64,000 nucleotides of DNA, taken from Adiantum capillus-veneris. Taxonomy: Eukaryota > Streptophyta > Polypodiopsida > Polypodiales > Pteridaceae. Below, one piece after another: positions 10,066 through 20,340 of this stretch. The translations under genes and the position numbers were made by a program. The stretch covers positions 9,337,001 to 9,401,000 of the forward strand of contig CM043969.1 of the NCBI GenBank assembly GCA_014529385.2, given 5' to 3'. How positions within the stretch are numbered: the first letter of the stretch is position 1; the number at the start of each line of letters is the position of its first letter. The notes beneath the pieces are model-generated. The model worked only from the letters and a program-made list of their open reading frames with translations, was not told where the DNA came from and made no database searches.

Positions 10066-11153
10066 CACAATATTGTTCTTTAGGAGGGACATAAGCCTAA
10101 AGCACAAAAGCTTAGAAGACTAGGGGAAATCCAAAAGGAGGCCCTTTGGCAGGACATCAATAAGCTACTAGATGCAGGCATCATATATCCTGTGAAAGAG
10201 TCAGAGTGGGTCTCGCCAGTGGTCATAACCCCTAAGAAGAATGGGAAATGGAGAGTGTGTGTCGACTACAAGCCATTGAATGCCGCAACCAAGAGGAATC
10301 ACTACCCCTTGCCGTTTCAAGATGAAATCCTAAACGAGGTGGCTGGGCATGAGAGGTACTCGATTCTGGATGGAGTTTTGGGGTATTTCCAAATAGGGAT
10401 TGCACTTGAAGACCAGATAAAGACCACATTCATATCGCCATGGGGTTGCTTCACTTACCGCAGGATGCCATTCGGGTTGGTGAATGCGTATGCCATCTTC
10501 TAAGGTTGGATGAACATGGTATTTGGTCCATACTTGGGCCGTTTTATTAGGGTCTTCATGGATTATATTGGCTACTATAGTTCAAGATTAGAGCACCTGT
10601 TGAAGCTTCAATTATGCTTTCAAAGGCTTGATGAAGAAGGAGGTCAGCTGAATCCCAAGAAGTGCAAGTACCATAGCCTTGAGCACAGTTGTTGGGTCAT
10701 ATGGTGTCGCAAAACGGTATAGAGGTTGATCCCGATAAGGTAAAGGAGTTGGTGTTCATGGAGCCGCCATCAAATGCTCAAGGTTTGGCTTCATTTGTTC
10801 ATAAGTTGAAATATTTATCACGTTTCTTTTGGATGCTGTCGCAATATGTGCATCCTCTTCAAAAGACGGCTCAGCAAGTGCATGGTTATGAGTGGGATGA
10901 GGAAGCTCAGGAGGCTTTTGATAGGGTCAAAGAGATTTTGTGTCAGTTGCCAGCGGTGTGTCCTCCCAATCGAGAGGACGACTTCTATGTGTCTATGACA
11001 GTGGGCACAGTTTCTATTGGAGCTGTTCTATTGCAAAAGGTAGGGAGAATCTACAAGCCGATATACTTCGAGAGCAGGGTGATTAGCCTAGGACAGACTA
11101 CTTACACCGAGGCAGAGCAATGGGTGATGGCTCTGGTCTTGAGAGCGATTTAG
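10066..11153 (+). pseudogene. G reverse transcriptase and RNase H
   Basis: Covers RT from EALWQDINKLLDAGII (about 10140) through VVITPKKNGKWRVCVDYKPL, KTTFISPWGCFTYRRMPFGL and the palm, to RNase H with ISIGAVLLQKVG and YFESRVISL (about 11010-11080). The active site reads VFMDY, so the second Asp of YxDD is lost. A stop lies at about 10501 and a frameshift near 10690. Clearly gypsy by order (RT then RNase H, no integrase before RT). Defunct. Confidence 0.8.
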
Positions 11154-12007
11154 TGCCTGAAGTGCAGCAAATTATAGTCAAGGGGGGTGGGCAACCCACC
11201 TAGAGCATGCAGTGTGCAAGAGAAAGAAGATGAAGCCTTTGTACATAGCCTGTACATACAATTATGGTTTTGTGAGTGATTTTAATCGTTAGTTTGGTGT
11301 GCCAATTTCAAAGTTTTGTACATATGCTTTTGGTTGAACATAAATGTTCGATGAGGGAGCTGGGCAATGATGGTACAACCAAATTTGGTCAAAGCTAAGA
11401 GATGGTATATGCCAGGCAGAGGCAGTGTCAAATGCAGTGCAGAAGGCTAGGGCACGTGCCAAGGCCCTTGGCAGCCAAAGGGTAGCAAGAATGTATGCTT
11501 GAAGCGGATTTTTAGGCCAAAAGTACTGCGGGATGGTCTAGATGGGATGGAAAATGAAGATATCTGGAATGCAAAGTCAAAGCTCTAGAGTGTAGTGTTC
11601 AGCATGCTCTAGAAGCCGGTTCAGACGACTCGTCAAACGGAGCCCTAGTGCTCAAGATATTGCAGTTTAAAGATAAGGTGTGCAGTAGATCCCCGACGAA
11701 TAGGGCAGCTGGGGACAGGTGGCCCAGGCTGATGTTAGTGGATGCATGTTTAGTGATCGAGTTGTGGAGCATGCCTCTCTTTTCGGATTGTGAATCGGAC
11801 CTCTGGATAGAAAGTTATTTCCGTTAGAAGATTTTCCGGGGGCCAGGTCTGAGCCCACTTGACCACATGGGAGGGTGTGCCATCTGACGTCTTTTGGGCC
11901 TCGCCAAAGTTCTCGGTGATAGAGTGAGTCATGTGGAGCTAGCATGAATCGACGGTTCATCAAACGGACACTCGGTCAGCTAGAGGCGGCAGGACGAAGT
12001 CGGAAGG
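11154..12007. other. Non-coding 3' region of fragment G
   Basis: GC-moderate DNA downstream of the G RNase H. No protein family is recognisable in any frame. It probably holds deleted integrase/3'-UTR remnants upstream of the putative LTR. Confidence 0.4.
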
Positions 12008-12190
12008 TGATGCCGAGACAAGAATTCGCAGATGTTTTTCATCATTTTTGTGGCCTCGAATAGCACACTCGAGGGGATCCGAAGGCGGCAAGGTTTTTAG
12101 GGGCAGGGACCACACGACAAAGATTCGGCATGGCTTGACGGCACGAAGTTCCAGCCCGCGGGCAAGATATGGAGCCAGGAGGAGAAGGCC

Positions 12191-12221
12191 AAAAAAAAAA
12201 GGGGGGGGGGGGGGGGGGGGG
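12191..12221 (+). repeat. A10-G21 homopolymer tract
   Basis: Ten A followed directly by 21 G. The G run could form a quadruplex and is error-prone for sequencing and replication. Any ORF crossing it is unreliable. Confidence 0.9.
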
Positions 12222-12610
12222 TTTCAGTTGAAAGGGGAGATTTTTGAGAGGAGTTTGGAGAACCCCAAGGGCTATTAACTCGCAAGCCGCCACGTGGCCT
12301 AGCGGGTTAACCCACATGCGGAGAAGGGGCTGGACAGTGCGTTGTATATAGCCTGAGGTGTGGCCCTATTAAAGGTATCCAAGAGGGCGAGAGAGGGGAG
12401 CTCCCTCCTCGTGAGCTATGGCGACGAGCGCCTCTGGCACTGTGGGGCGGAGACTGTGCAACTTTTGGCGAGATGGGGCGGCGTGGTGGCGCACCCGCGG
12501 GTGAGGAGAGTGGGCCGGCAGCCATCCCGTGATGATGTGGTGCGCCCACCCGACATGGGGCAATTCCCACTCGGGACGTGGTCCCTACTTTTTGAAGGAA
12601 AGGGAGAGGA

Positions 12611-12634
12611 GGCATTAGCGATATCGCTAATGCC
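12611..12634. repeat. Perfect 24-bp palindrome in the G LTR
   Basis: Two 12-base arms, GGCATTAGCGAT and its exact reverse complement, with no spacer. A diverged relative (GCAATAGCGACATCGCTAAT) lies about 325 bp downstream at 12937-12956, flanked by G5 and C5 runs that also pair (12933-12966). Function unknown; possibly a protein-binding site or a hairpin. Confidence 0.8.
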
Positions 12635-13140
12635 CCCCCTCCTCAGTGCATAGTTGAGGGATGCTTCCCGCTGAGGTGAGGAGAAGCCCGAAGTCGGCCA
12701 AGGAGTTAGGTGCAAAGGGAGAAGTTCCCGCATAGAGAGAGAGAGATCATGAACTCAATGGAATTCAAATGGGCCAAGCCAAGGGCTGTCCGGGCAAAAG
12801 CAAGGCCAAAAAGGAGCAAGGAGGAGTCAGATAGAGAGAAAATGAGAGTCAAAGTCAAGCATGTGGAGCAGTGCAAGGTTGAGGCCACAAAGGGTAAAAA
12901 TGAAAGATGAAAAATAAAAAACTAAAAAGCTAGGGGGCAATAGCGACATCGCTAATGTCCTCCCCCAAGTGCAAAGAGTGAAGAAGAGAGAGATAAAGCA
13001 AAGCAGTGCCCCGTTTCCCAAAAATGCCAATTCAAGGTGCCAAGTGGACCAATTAAATTGTAAATTCCCAAATTAAAGCCCCCCCCTATAAAAGTCAAAA
13101 TTGAATTAAAAAAACGCCTTTTTTTGGCCTTTTGGAGTGT

Positions 13141-13620
13141 CGTTTGAAGCTTGCAAAGTGGAGTTCTCTAGCAAGCTAGCCCCTTTGTAACTTTTGCTTG
13201 AAAATGACCATGATGATGGCAATGCAAGCGCGTGTATATGTTTTCTGAAGTGCAATCAAGCCATAGTTGCCTCCCATGATGTTGTTTCCCCTTCCCCCTT
13301 CTCTTTCGCTTGCTTTCATGGTTCTCCTCGGTGCCGGCTGTGTGGAAGTGTGTGCCCCCCCGGACCAATGGTGTTTTGAGTGAGAGAGTGAGATTGAGTG
13401 TCTGTGTGCGTGTGTAAGGGTGGAGACAGGCAGTGGTAGTCGGTGTATCTTGTGTGGTGGTTTGTAGAGTGTGTGAGCAGTGGAAATTGAGCAGGCGGTG
13501 GTCTGCTAGTGTAAAGTGTTTCTTTGAAGGTGTCTTCTGAGAGGATAGGGGTGCTGTGAATACCCTGAGCTATAGAGAGGCCCTTTTGTTTGTGTTGGGC
13601 GTGTTCCCCCATTCCCCCTC
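13141..13620. other. Unassigned non-coding stretch between G and K2
   Basis: No conserved domain and no LTR boundary recognisable. It contains GT-rich simple sequence around 13370-13470. K2 homology begins at about 13621 on the minus strand. Confidence 0.4.
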
Positions 13621-14414
13621 TCCAACGGCAATGGTGTCATCAATGCCTTTCCCCTGTCCATACGGAAATGTTGCAACACCTTGTCAATATACTCTTCCTG
13701 AGATAAGTAAAGCATCTTCTTTGACCTATCTCGCTGGATACGCATACCCAGTATATGACTTGCCTCACCCATGTCTTTCTTGTCAAAAACCTTTGCCATT
13801 TTTGACTTAAGAGCTAAAATTTCTGCCATTTGTCTATGAGCAAGTAACATGTCATCCACATACAAGATGAGGATTATCAAGCTACCATCCTTAGATTGTC
13901 GAGTATACATGCAATGATCTATCTCACTTCTCTTGTATCCTTGATAAAGCATAAATTGGTGAAACTTCTTGTACCATTCTCTTGGTGCCTTTTTCAAGCC
14001 ACAGAGACTCTTTCTCAAATGACATACCAATTTCTCTTTGCCTTTCTCAACATACCCTTATGGTTGCTACATATAAACCTCCTCATGAAAATCTCCATGA
14101 AGAAATTCCGTTTTCACATCCATCTGATGTAAATGCAGCTCATGTTTGGCAACCAAAGTAAGTACACTTCATTAAAATGGGCTTTTGTGAAGAAAAAGGG
14201 ATAAAGCGGGAACCACTTCATAAAAATCTATTCCGTCTTCTTGCTTAAAACCCTTAGCAACCAACCGTGCTTTGTATTTTGGTTGTCCATCATGAGGAGT
14301 AAGCTTATACCTGTAAACCCACTTACAAGGTAGGACTTTCTTGCCCTCTGGCAATTGAACCAAATCCCACGTTTGATTCTTTTGCAGAGCCGTCATCTCT
14401 GATTGCATGGCCAA
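13621..14414 (-). pseudogene. K2 reverse transcriptase
   Basis: Copia RT in two frames. Upstream, 14414-14172 carries QTWDLVQLPEGKKVLPCKWV and KYKARLVAKGFKQ. Downstream, about 14030-13640 carries SLCGLKKAPREWYKKFHQFM and the active site LYVDDMLLA, then FDKKDMGEASHILGM. About 140 bp between them is out of frame. The RNase H that should follow is absent. Family assignment is certain; the gene is dead. Confidence 0.85.
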
Positions 14415-14677
14415 CTGTCATTTTTTCGAGTCAAGCACTTGTAATGCCTCCTTGTAACAAGATGGTTCTCAACAATCCATGAGCATGACATAATTTAGAG
14501 GTGGCACATAAAGATCAGGTGAGCCTGACCATGATGTCTTGATGTGCTAGCACTAGGTCCATCTTCCCTGAAGACAACTCTTCTAATCTCCTATGTCTTC
14601 TTTGGCTTAGCGTGAAACTTGGCTTCATTGAAATGCACATCATTGTTGCTAAGAATAACTTTTCTGGACTCAGGATC

Positions 14678-15500
14678 TCAAAGCCGATAACCCATCTCGC
14701 CCAATTCTCCGTAGCCAAGAAATATACACTTCCTGCTCTTTGGTTCTAACTTATTCCTCAAATCCTTAGAAATATGGCTATAAGCTTCACAACCAAAGAC
14801 TCTGAGATGCTTATACGAAGGTGCCTTGCCTCTCCATAGAATCTTGGCCGCTTCACTCTTATCCAGAACCCTACTAGGAGACGTGTTGATCAAATGGACT
14901 ATTGTAGCCACTGCTTCTGCCCAAAATCCATCAGGCAACTAAGAATTTGACAACATGCTTCTGACCTTCTCTTGTACGGTCCTATTCATACGTTCTGCAA
15001 CTCCATTTTGTGAAGGATTTTATGGTGCAGTAAGTTCCCACTTTATCCCTTTTGCTTCACAAAAGTCTTGGAAAGCCTTGGAAACGTACTCTCCACCATT
15101 GTCTGTCCTTAAGCATCTCAGCTTCTGACCACTCTGATTCTCCAAAAGTTGCAAGAATGTCTTAAAGACCTTGAGCACCTCATCCTTGTGCTTCAAGAAG
15201 TAAACCCATACTCTGCGAGAATAGTTGTCTATAAAGGTACAAAAGTACGCTGCTCCTCCTAGCGACAAACTAGGCATTGTTCCACATAAGTCACTATGTA
15301 CAAGAGCTAACCGTTCATCCTTATGATTTCCCTTTGATCTATGCGGTTACTGTATTTGCTTACCATAAACACAATGCTCACAAAACTCAAAATTATGAAA
15401 TGAGAAACCAGGCAAATAACTAGAACGAGACAATATGTCCATTCCCTTCTTTGACATATGTCCCAGCCTATGATGCCAGAGTGATACACTTGGCTGCTCA
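14678..15500 (-). pseudogene. K2 integrase with GAG-pre-integrase
   Basis: The minus strand near 15500-15310 holds a GAG-pre-integrase zinc-binding remnant (GHMS, FEFCEHCVYGKQ). The catalytic core at 15277-15020 has FCTFIDNYSRRVWVYFLKHK and LRTDNGGEYVSKAF, so the second catalytic Asp is present. The C-terminal part at 14938-14678 reads FWAEAVATIVHLINTSPSR and VFGCEAYSHI. Frame breaks at about 15306, 15018 and 14937. The order integrase before RT confirms copia. Confidence 0.85.
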
Positions 15501-15506
15501 ATCACA

Positions 15507-15950
15507 TCAATTTACATGGTTTTTGACCTTTGAAACATGTAAAGTGTATAGAGTTCTTGACTTGCTACCATGTGCTACAATCATTGAACCTTTGGAGATC
15601 TTGGAAGCATTGTTTCCAAAGACTGTCACATAACCCGCATCATCCAACTTCCCTGTATTGATCAAGCTCTTTCGAATTGTTGGAACATGTATGACATTCT
15701 TGAGTAATAAAGAAGAACCATTCTGAAATTTTAACTGCACATCTCCCACTCCAAGTATGTCGCAAATCTACTCATTGCCAAGTCTAACATAGTCCTTAGT
15801 AGCCACATATGATGTAAACCACTCTTTGTAAGGAGAGACATGTAGAGATGCCCCATAGTTGATAATCCAATCACTCATGGCATAACCATCCTCTGCAATC
15901 AAGAAAGTAGAAACATAGCTACTTGTGAGAAAGATGTCACCAGCTTCAAT
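15507..15950 (-). pseudogene. K2 protease region
   Basis: The minus strand at 15749-15507 carries GDVQLKFQNGSSLLLKNVIH and VPTIRKSLINTGKLDDAG, the C-terminal half of a copia protease. The upstream half containing the catalytic Asp is degraded (15750-15950). Confidence 0.7.
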
Positions 15951-16817
15951 TCAAGAATCACTGTCTGAACCAGATCTTGTGACATTCACTTCTTCAATCT
16001 TCACTGAAATCTTCTTCTTATCATCTTGCTCAGAAATCTTAGCTTTGTCTTTTTCTTGTTTCCATTTTGTATAGTCCTTTCTCATTGGACCCTTCTTGCC
16101 ACAATGATAGCACTCTATGTCATCATTTGACTTAGAGTCATGAGAATTACTTCTGTTTTGTGCCTTCTTACCCTTCTTCTCTTTGAACTGCTGTCTCCCT
16201 CGAACAAGCAAAGCACTATTGCCTTTGCCTTTGTCAATGTTCTTCCTGTTCACTTCCTCTGTAAGCAAGCTGCCTTCTACATTGGCACTTGTAAGACCCT
16301 CTGGCCTGACAGAATTACTTATTGCCGTGCGAAAAGTATCCCAATTGTCTGGCAAAGTGATTAAGAGAAACATAGCCTTCACTGAATCTGGAAAGACTAT
16401 CTCTTGTGCTGTTAACTGGCTGAAAATTGTGTGAAATTCATTGAGATGATTTGACATGGTTGTCCCTTCCTTCATCTTCAAATCCACCAATTTCTTGAGC
16501 CAGTAAATCTGAGAAGCGGCACTTTGTTTCTCGTACATACCACATAGATTTTTCCATACGCCATACGCTGTAGTCTCTTTTGCTACGTTGAAGTAAACAT
16601 TTTTTTCCAGTGTCAACATGATTGTGGAACAAGCTAACTCGTCAAGCTCTTCCCACTCATCTTTAGCCATACCTTCTGGTCTCTCCCCTTTGAGCTTCAG
16701 TGGCTTCACTTGTTTTTTCTGCACCAAAACCTGCCAAATCTGCTTCTTCCAGAATGGAAAGTTTGTGCCATCCAGCTTCTTTATGTTATAAAGAGTCTCA
16801 CTTTGAGAAGATGCCAT
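15951..16817 (-). CDS. K2 gag, UBN2 type, open frame with damaged zinc knuckle
   Basis: A 288-residue frame starting at the ATG at 16817 (MASSQSETLYNIKKLDG); the 60 upstream codons look like leader sequence. It has the DUF4219/UBN2 signature LDGTNFPFWKKQIWQVL, then LCGMYEKQSAASQIYWLKKL and FHTIFSQLTAQ. The knuckle CYHCGKKGPMRKDY has Pro and Tyr in place of the His and last Cys of CCHC, so nucleic-acid binding is probably lost. Copia gag forms cytoplasmic particles. Still open, but the element as a whole is dead. Confidence 0.75.
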   Translation of the reverse strand: MASSQSETLYNIKKLDGTNFPFWKKQIWQVLVQKKQVKPLKLKGERPEGMAKDEWEELDELACSTIMLTLEKNVYFNVAKETTAYGVWKNLCGMYEKQSAASQIYWLKKLVDLKMKEGTTMSNHLNEFHTIFSQLTAQEIVFPDSVKAMFLLITLPDNWDTFRTAISNSVRPEGLTSANVEGSLLTEEVNRKNIDKGKGNSALLVRGRQQFKEKKGKKAQNRSNSHDSKSNDDIECYHCGKKGPMRKDYTKWKQEKDKAKISEQDDKKKISVKIEEVNVTRSGSDSDS

Positions 16818-17847
16818 GTCTTCCAAACTGTTTACTCCTAGGAAAAATCTGACAGAGTTTCCCCTGTAAACTGGCCTCTGTACACAATAAACAAGCTGTA
16901 AACAACAAGCTGAACACCTCTCCTCAAGAACTGTCAGTATTTTGAAATCTTCCCCTGTAAACTGAGCTCTAGAAACCAAAAGATAGCTCAAAAACAACCA
17001 TAAATAGTTGAAGTGACAAATCTAAAAATCTCTGTAATATGCTATCTTGTAAGCATACACTATCTCCTGTCTGGGCGATCACAGAACCTGTATCTGTCTC
17101 AAGACTGAAACCTGAACAATGCCTCAACAGTCCGATGCATAAGATGCAATCTAGTGTCTACACAAATTCATACATCCTATGGGATAAAAGTCGCCAAGCT
17201 AAGAGGATGAGTGTAGAGGGGAACTCCAACAACCTAATCCACCTCACATTGGGTAACCCAACCCCCAGTGCTTGTCTTTAAAAAACCTCACACACGACCC
17301 TCTCAGATGGCTCAGGAAACTTTCCAGAACTAGCATACATCCTACAATAGACCAATCACTGTCCTATGATCGCTGCGGTGGTTTGTCTGCTAGCATGACT
17401 CACAACTAGCAGACCCACAATCACAGTACATCAATCTGCAATACATGCCAGTGGTGTCAAGCCATCGTATGGCCATACCTCCCCTGGAACCTGGCAAGCA
17501 CAAGAAGTAGCAATGCAGATTGCAATATATATATCTGATGATATATATGTGTACCTAGTCTATAGATGATGCTTTGAAGACTAATAAGTGATGTATGCCG
17601 ATGCCGATATTGATGCCGACCACCTCCTGCTTGCCAATCTACACAAGACGGGTTTCTTTGCGGGGGATGAAACCTATCTTTTGATGTAGTGCTCAGAACG
17701 AAATTTTGAGGGCATAAACAGCTTTGAAAGGGGGTAAAACCTGCAGGTCACCTGCTGGAAATACTCCCGGAACGCCGAGTGTGAATTTCCAAGCTCCGGA
17801 TCCAGAATCTGCCTGAAAAGTGCACGCGTACGTGATTAAGAGAAAAT
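16818..17847 (-). other. K2 untranslated leader
   Basis: About 1 kb between the primer site and the gag ATG on the minus strand. Only short ORFs; no recognisable protein. Confidence 0.55.
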
Positions 17848-17859
17848 GCTCTGATACCA
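17848..17859 (-). promoter_or_regulatory. K2 primer-binding site (initiator tRNA-Met)
   Basis: Minus strand TGGTATCAGAGC, a perfect match to the usual plant copia primer site. It lies two bases from the LTR end. Confidence 0.85.
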
Positions 17860-17861
17860 AT

Positions 17862-17889
17862 TGAAGTCACAGAGTGGATCTTAGATCGA

Positions 17890-17957
<68 letters not shown>

Positions 17958-18127
17958 CATAGACAGAGAGCTTACACGGTACACAGAGAATTCGTTGAAG
18001 GGTTATCACCCAAATCTTATTATTCACACAAGTATAAGTGAGTATATACAAAGAGTTAGTGATAAGCGAGTTAGGCGGGCGGCTATCCATATCCATATAA
18101 GAGGCCACTTGGGCTTTAATACCAACA
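17862..18127 (-). repeat. K2 5' LTR (266 bp) containing a CA microsatellite
   Basis: On the minus strand it begins TGTTGGTATTAAAGCCCAAG and ends CTTCA. K1 coding homology resumes at 18128, fixing the outer edge. A TATA-like TCTTATATGGATATGG lies near 18110-18095. Confidence 0.75.
17892..17951. repeat. (CA)n microsatellite, ~30 repeats
   Basis: Uninterrupted CA/TG dinucleotides inside the K2 LTR. The small ORFs of repeated Cys-Val are artefacts of it. Confidence 0.95.
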
Positions 18128-18862
18128 GTATTTTGGGTAAGATGTAGCGTTCTAAGTTTCCAAAGGATGGTTCAGTTCGGGCCACATGCAGGTTGGAGCT
18201 TGTGCAAAGTGATGTTTGTGGGCCCATGCAAACTCCGTCCTTGGGCAATTACCTTTACTTCATGACTTTCATTGATGATTACTCCAAGCATGCTTGGGTA
18301 TTTCCGCTTAAAGCGAAGTCCAAAGTTTTTATGTGCTTCAAACAATTTCTTGCTATGGCTGAAAATTTCTCGAAATGTACTATGGGCACCCTCTATTCCG
18401 ATCGAGGGGGGGAGTATATGTCTCAAAAATTCAATGCATTTATGGCTAGTCATTGGATAAAACACCAATGTACAATTCTTTATACACCTCAGCAAAATGG
18501 TGTTGCTGAGAGGAAAAACAGGTCACTTATGGAAATGGCACGATGTATGGTCAAAGTCAAGCTTTGCCGCATTCTTTTTTTCTTGAGGCCATCATGTGTG
18601 CCACTTATGTACTAAACATGTGTCCTACAAAGGCTTTGTAGCTATTACTCCATATGAAGCATGGCATGATAGAAAGCCTTCTATTGAGCACATGCTTGTT
18701 TTTTGCTGTTTGGCTTATGCTTTGGTGCCACAAACACAACATAGAAAATTGGATGATAAGGTTGTCAATCTCCTCGTGCTTGGTATGAGAAATTTTTCTT
18801 GGATCGACTTGTTGCAAAGGTTATGCACAGCAAAGAGGCATAGATTGCTTTGTATGGGTTGA
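18128..18862 (+). pseudogene. K1 integrase
   Basis: Copia integrase core: LELVQSDVCGPMQTPS (first Asp, about 18210), FMTFIDDYSKHAWVFPL, TLYSDRGGEYMSQKF (second Asp, about 18400), then YTPQQNGVAERKNRSLMEMA with the catalytic Glu (about 18510). The core D,D,E residues are all visible. A frameshift near 18590 precedes AITPYEAWHDRKPSIEHMLVF. The missing zinc-binding half lies at the other side of the G/K2 insertion (10063). Confidence 0.85.
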
Positions 18863-19110
18863 AGCAATCTCCTCGTGCTTGGTATGAGAAAGCTGACACT
18901 CATTCGGTCAAACAAGGCTTTCGTAACAGTCCAACAGAAAGCACATTGTATGTAAAGCGTGAGGGTGATGTACTTCTCATTGTGGTTCTTTATGTAGATG
19001 ATTTGCTGATAACTGGACCAAATGAGAGACATATTGCTGAATTTAAGGCTGATTTGAATGCTACTTTCAAGATGAAAGATTTGGGGTTGTTGCATCATTA
19101 TTTGAGTTAA
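18835..19110 (+). pseudogene. K1 reverse transcriptase, internally deleted
   Basis: Starts abruptly at ALYGLKQSPRAWYEK (about 18848), without the N-terminal third of RT. It keeps VLYVDDLLITGPN (about 18985-19025) and FKMKDLGLLHHYL. A short duplication of SPRAWYE-coding DNA lies nearby (CCTCGTGCTTGGTATGAGAA at 18772-18791 and 18870-18889), probably the scar of the deletion. Ends at 19110, where T1-A resumes. Confidence 0.8.
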
Positions 19111-19111
19111 C

Positions 19112-20340
19112 GCCGCCAAAGAGAAATTAAAACTGAAGCAAGAAACTATGCTCTTATTGGAAACCAATTGTATCGAAGAGGAAAGGATCAACATCTATGT
19201 ATTTATGCAAATGAAGACGAATATATTCCCAGTATAGAACAAGCACATGCTGGATTAGCTGGAGGTCACTTTTCTAGTGAAACCACCGCAAGAGCAATCT
19301 TAATGGCAGGCATATGGTGGCCAACACTTTTTGTAGATGCCAAAGAATATGTTCAAAGGTGTGATGCATGTCAATGAGCAAAAATTCCAACCCGTGTAGA
19401 TCTTTAAGACCAATGATGGGGGCTAGAGCTTTTGCAAAAGGGGGTATAGACTTTGTTGGGCCAATACAACCACCTGCTTATAGAACCCAAGCTCAATTTA
19501 TCATTGTAGCTACGGACTATTTGACCAAGTGGGCAGAGGCTAAACAACCCAAAAGAATGATGCCAGAACCACAGTTGCATTCTTGTATGAGAATGTGTTC
19601 ACAAGATATGGACTGCCAATAGAAATTGTCAGTGATAGGGAAACTTATTTCCTCAATGCGGTAATGAATTTATGGTCATCCATAACAAATTGGCTCCCTA
19701 TCACCCACAAGAAAATGGACAAGCTGAGCACATGAATAAAATTCTTAGCTCAGTATTGACCAAAGTGGTTAATTCAGGACGGACTGATTGGGAAATGAAT
19801 GAATCTCCATGCCACTGTATGGGCTTTTAGAGTTTTGTTCAAGACAGCTTTAAATGCTACACCCTTTAACCTTGTTTATGGTCTTGATGCCATACTGCCG
19901 ATAGAATTTCTATTGCCAACAATAAGGGTAGCTAAAGCTAACAGTTGTAGCTCACATCTATGCACAAAAGCGGAAACAAAAACAGTTTTTTGATTCCCAT
20001 CTAGCTACAAAACTCTTCAAAAAAGGGGACTTAGTTTTACTCTATTCCCTTAAACAACACATTCCCAAGTTTAAGAAAAAGGGAAACAAACCATTTATCA
20101 TTGAAGACATATCCCCAAGTGGAGCAGTTAAGTTGTCCACTCTAGATGGTGAACCAATGGCTAATTGGATTAGTGGATGTCGTTTAAAGAAGTACAATTA
20201 GCTACTAACCAATGAATTTCTAGAAAGGATGCATGCAACAAAACAAAGAAAGATGAAACAACAACAGGTCATTGATGAAGCACAAGAGGAAGCTCATCTT
20301 TGAGTACTCAAAAGATAAGTTGCTCTCAAAAATCAACAAA
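19112..20340 (+). pseudogene. T1-A integrase: second HHCC finger, core and C-terminal region
   Basis: Resumes at RQREIKTEARNYALIGNQLY. The complete HHCC finger is at about 19230-19375: QAHAGLAGGHF, then CDACQ, with H-X6-H-X30-C-X2-C spacing. The core has GIDFVGPIQPPAY (about 19445) and IVSDRETYF (about 19630), and the Glu region follows near 19710 (ENGQAEHMNK). The C-terminal part carries LNATPFNLVYGLDAILPIEF and, near 20150, LDGEPMANWISGC. Several stops and a deletion near 19930 break it. From about 20157 the frame (with point stops) runs on into the retropepsin-like segment. Confidence 0.8.

Larger units (their letters stand above)
12008..13140 (+). repeat. Probable LTR of fragment G
   Basis: Starts TGATGCCGAGAC, comparable with TGATTGCGGG of the D LTR. 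It carries TTGTATATAGCC (about 12340) followed by GGTATCCAAGAGGGCGAGAG and GAGCTATGG. The same layout occurs in D (GTATATAGGG at about 23591, then TATCAAAAGGTGAGAGGAG and GGCTATGG). The 3' limit is uncertain. GC-rich, low-complexity ORFs on both strands here are shadows. Confidence 0.35.
10064..13620 (+). mobile_element. G, Tat-like Ty3/gypsy fragment related to element D
   Basis: Begins inside RT without LTR, leader or gag and continues through RNase H into non-coding 3' DNA and a probable LTR. Its RT resembles that of D (WVSPVVITPKKNGKWRVCVDY against WVSLVVVTPKKDGHWRVCVDY). Promoter-like sequence near 12340-12420 resembles the D LTR around 23590-23670. No integrase follows, so it is deleted as well as truncated. 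Limits are where K1 and K2 homology end. Confidence 0.6.
13621..18127 (-). mobile_element. K2, Ty1/copia retrotransposon, 3'-truncated, minus strand
   Basis: Read on the minus strand: LTR (18127-17862), Met primer site, leader, gag, protease, GAG-pre-integrase, integrase, RT. The RNase H and 3' LTR are missing; homology ends after PLPLERG near 13625. It separates the GAG-pre-integrase of K1 from its integrase, so it lies in K1 together with G. The missing left end leaves no TSD to test. Decayed by frameshifts, although gag is open. Confidence 0.8.
7944..19111 (+). mobile_element. K1, Ty1/copia retrotransposon fragment nested in T1-A
   Basis: Pieces in copia order on the plus strand: LTR, initiator-Met primer site, gag, protease and GAG-pre-integrase (to 10063), then, after about 8 kb of nested DNA (G and K2), integrase core and part of RT (18128-19110). 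The protein order protease-integrase-RT is diagnostic of copia. No 3' LTR or RNase H is present: at 19112 the sequence returns directly to T1-A, with loss of about 300 bp of T1-A. K1 is therefore 3'-truncated and internally deleted. Confidence 0.75.

Noticed and set aside
12042-12733. Several overlapping ORFs on both strands in GC-rich DNA
   Set aside because: They overlap each other, contain low-complexity Pro/Gly/Ser runs from the A10G21 tract, match no family, and lie in probable LTR DNA.
17748-18108. ORFs with long Cys-Val repeats
   Set aside because: Direct translation of the (CA)n microsatellite in the K2 LTR.
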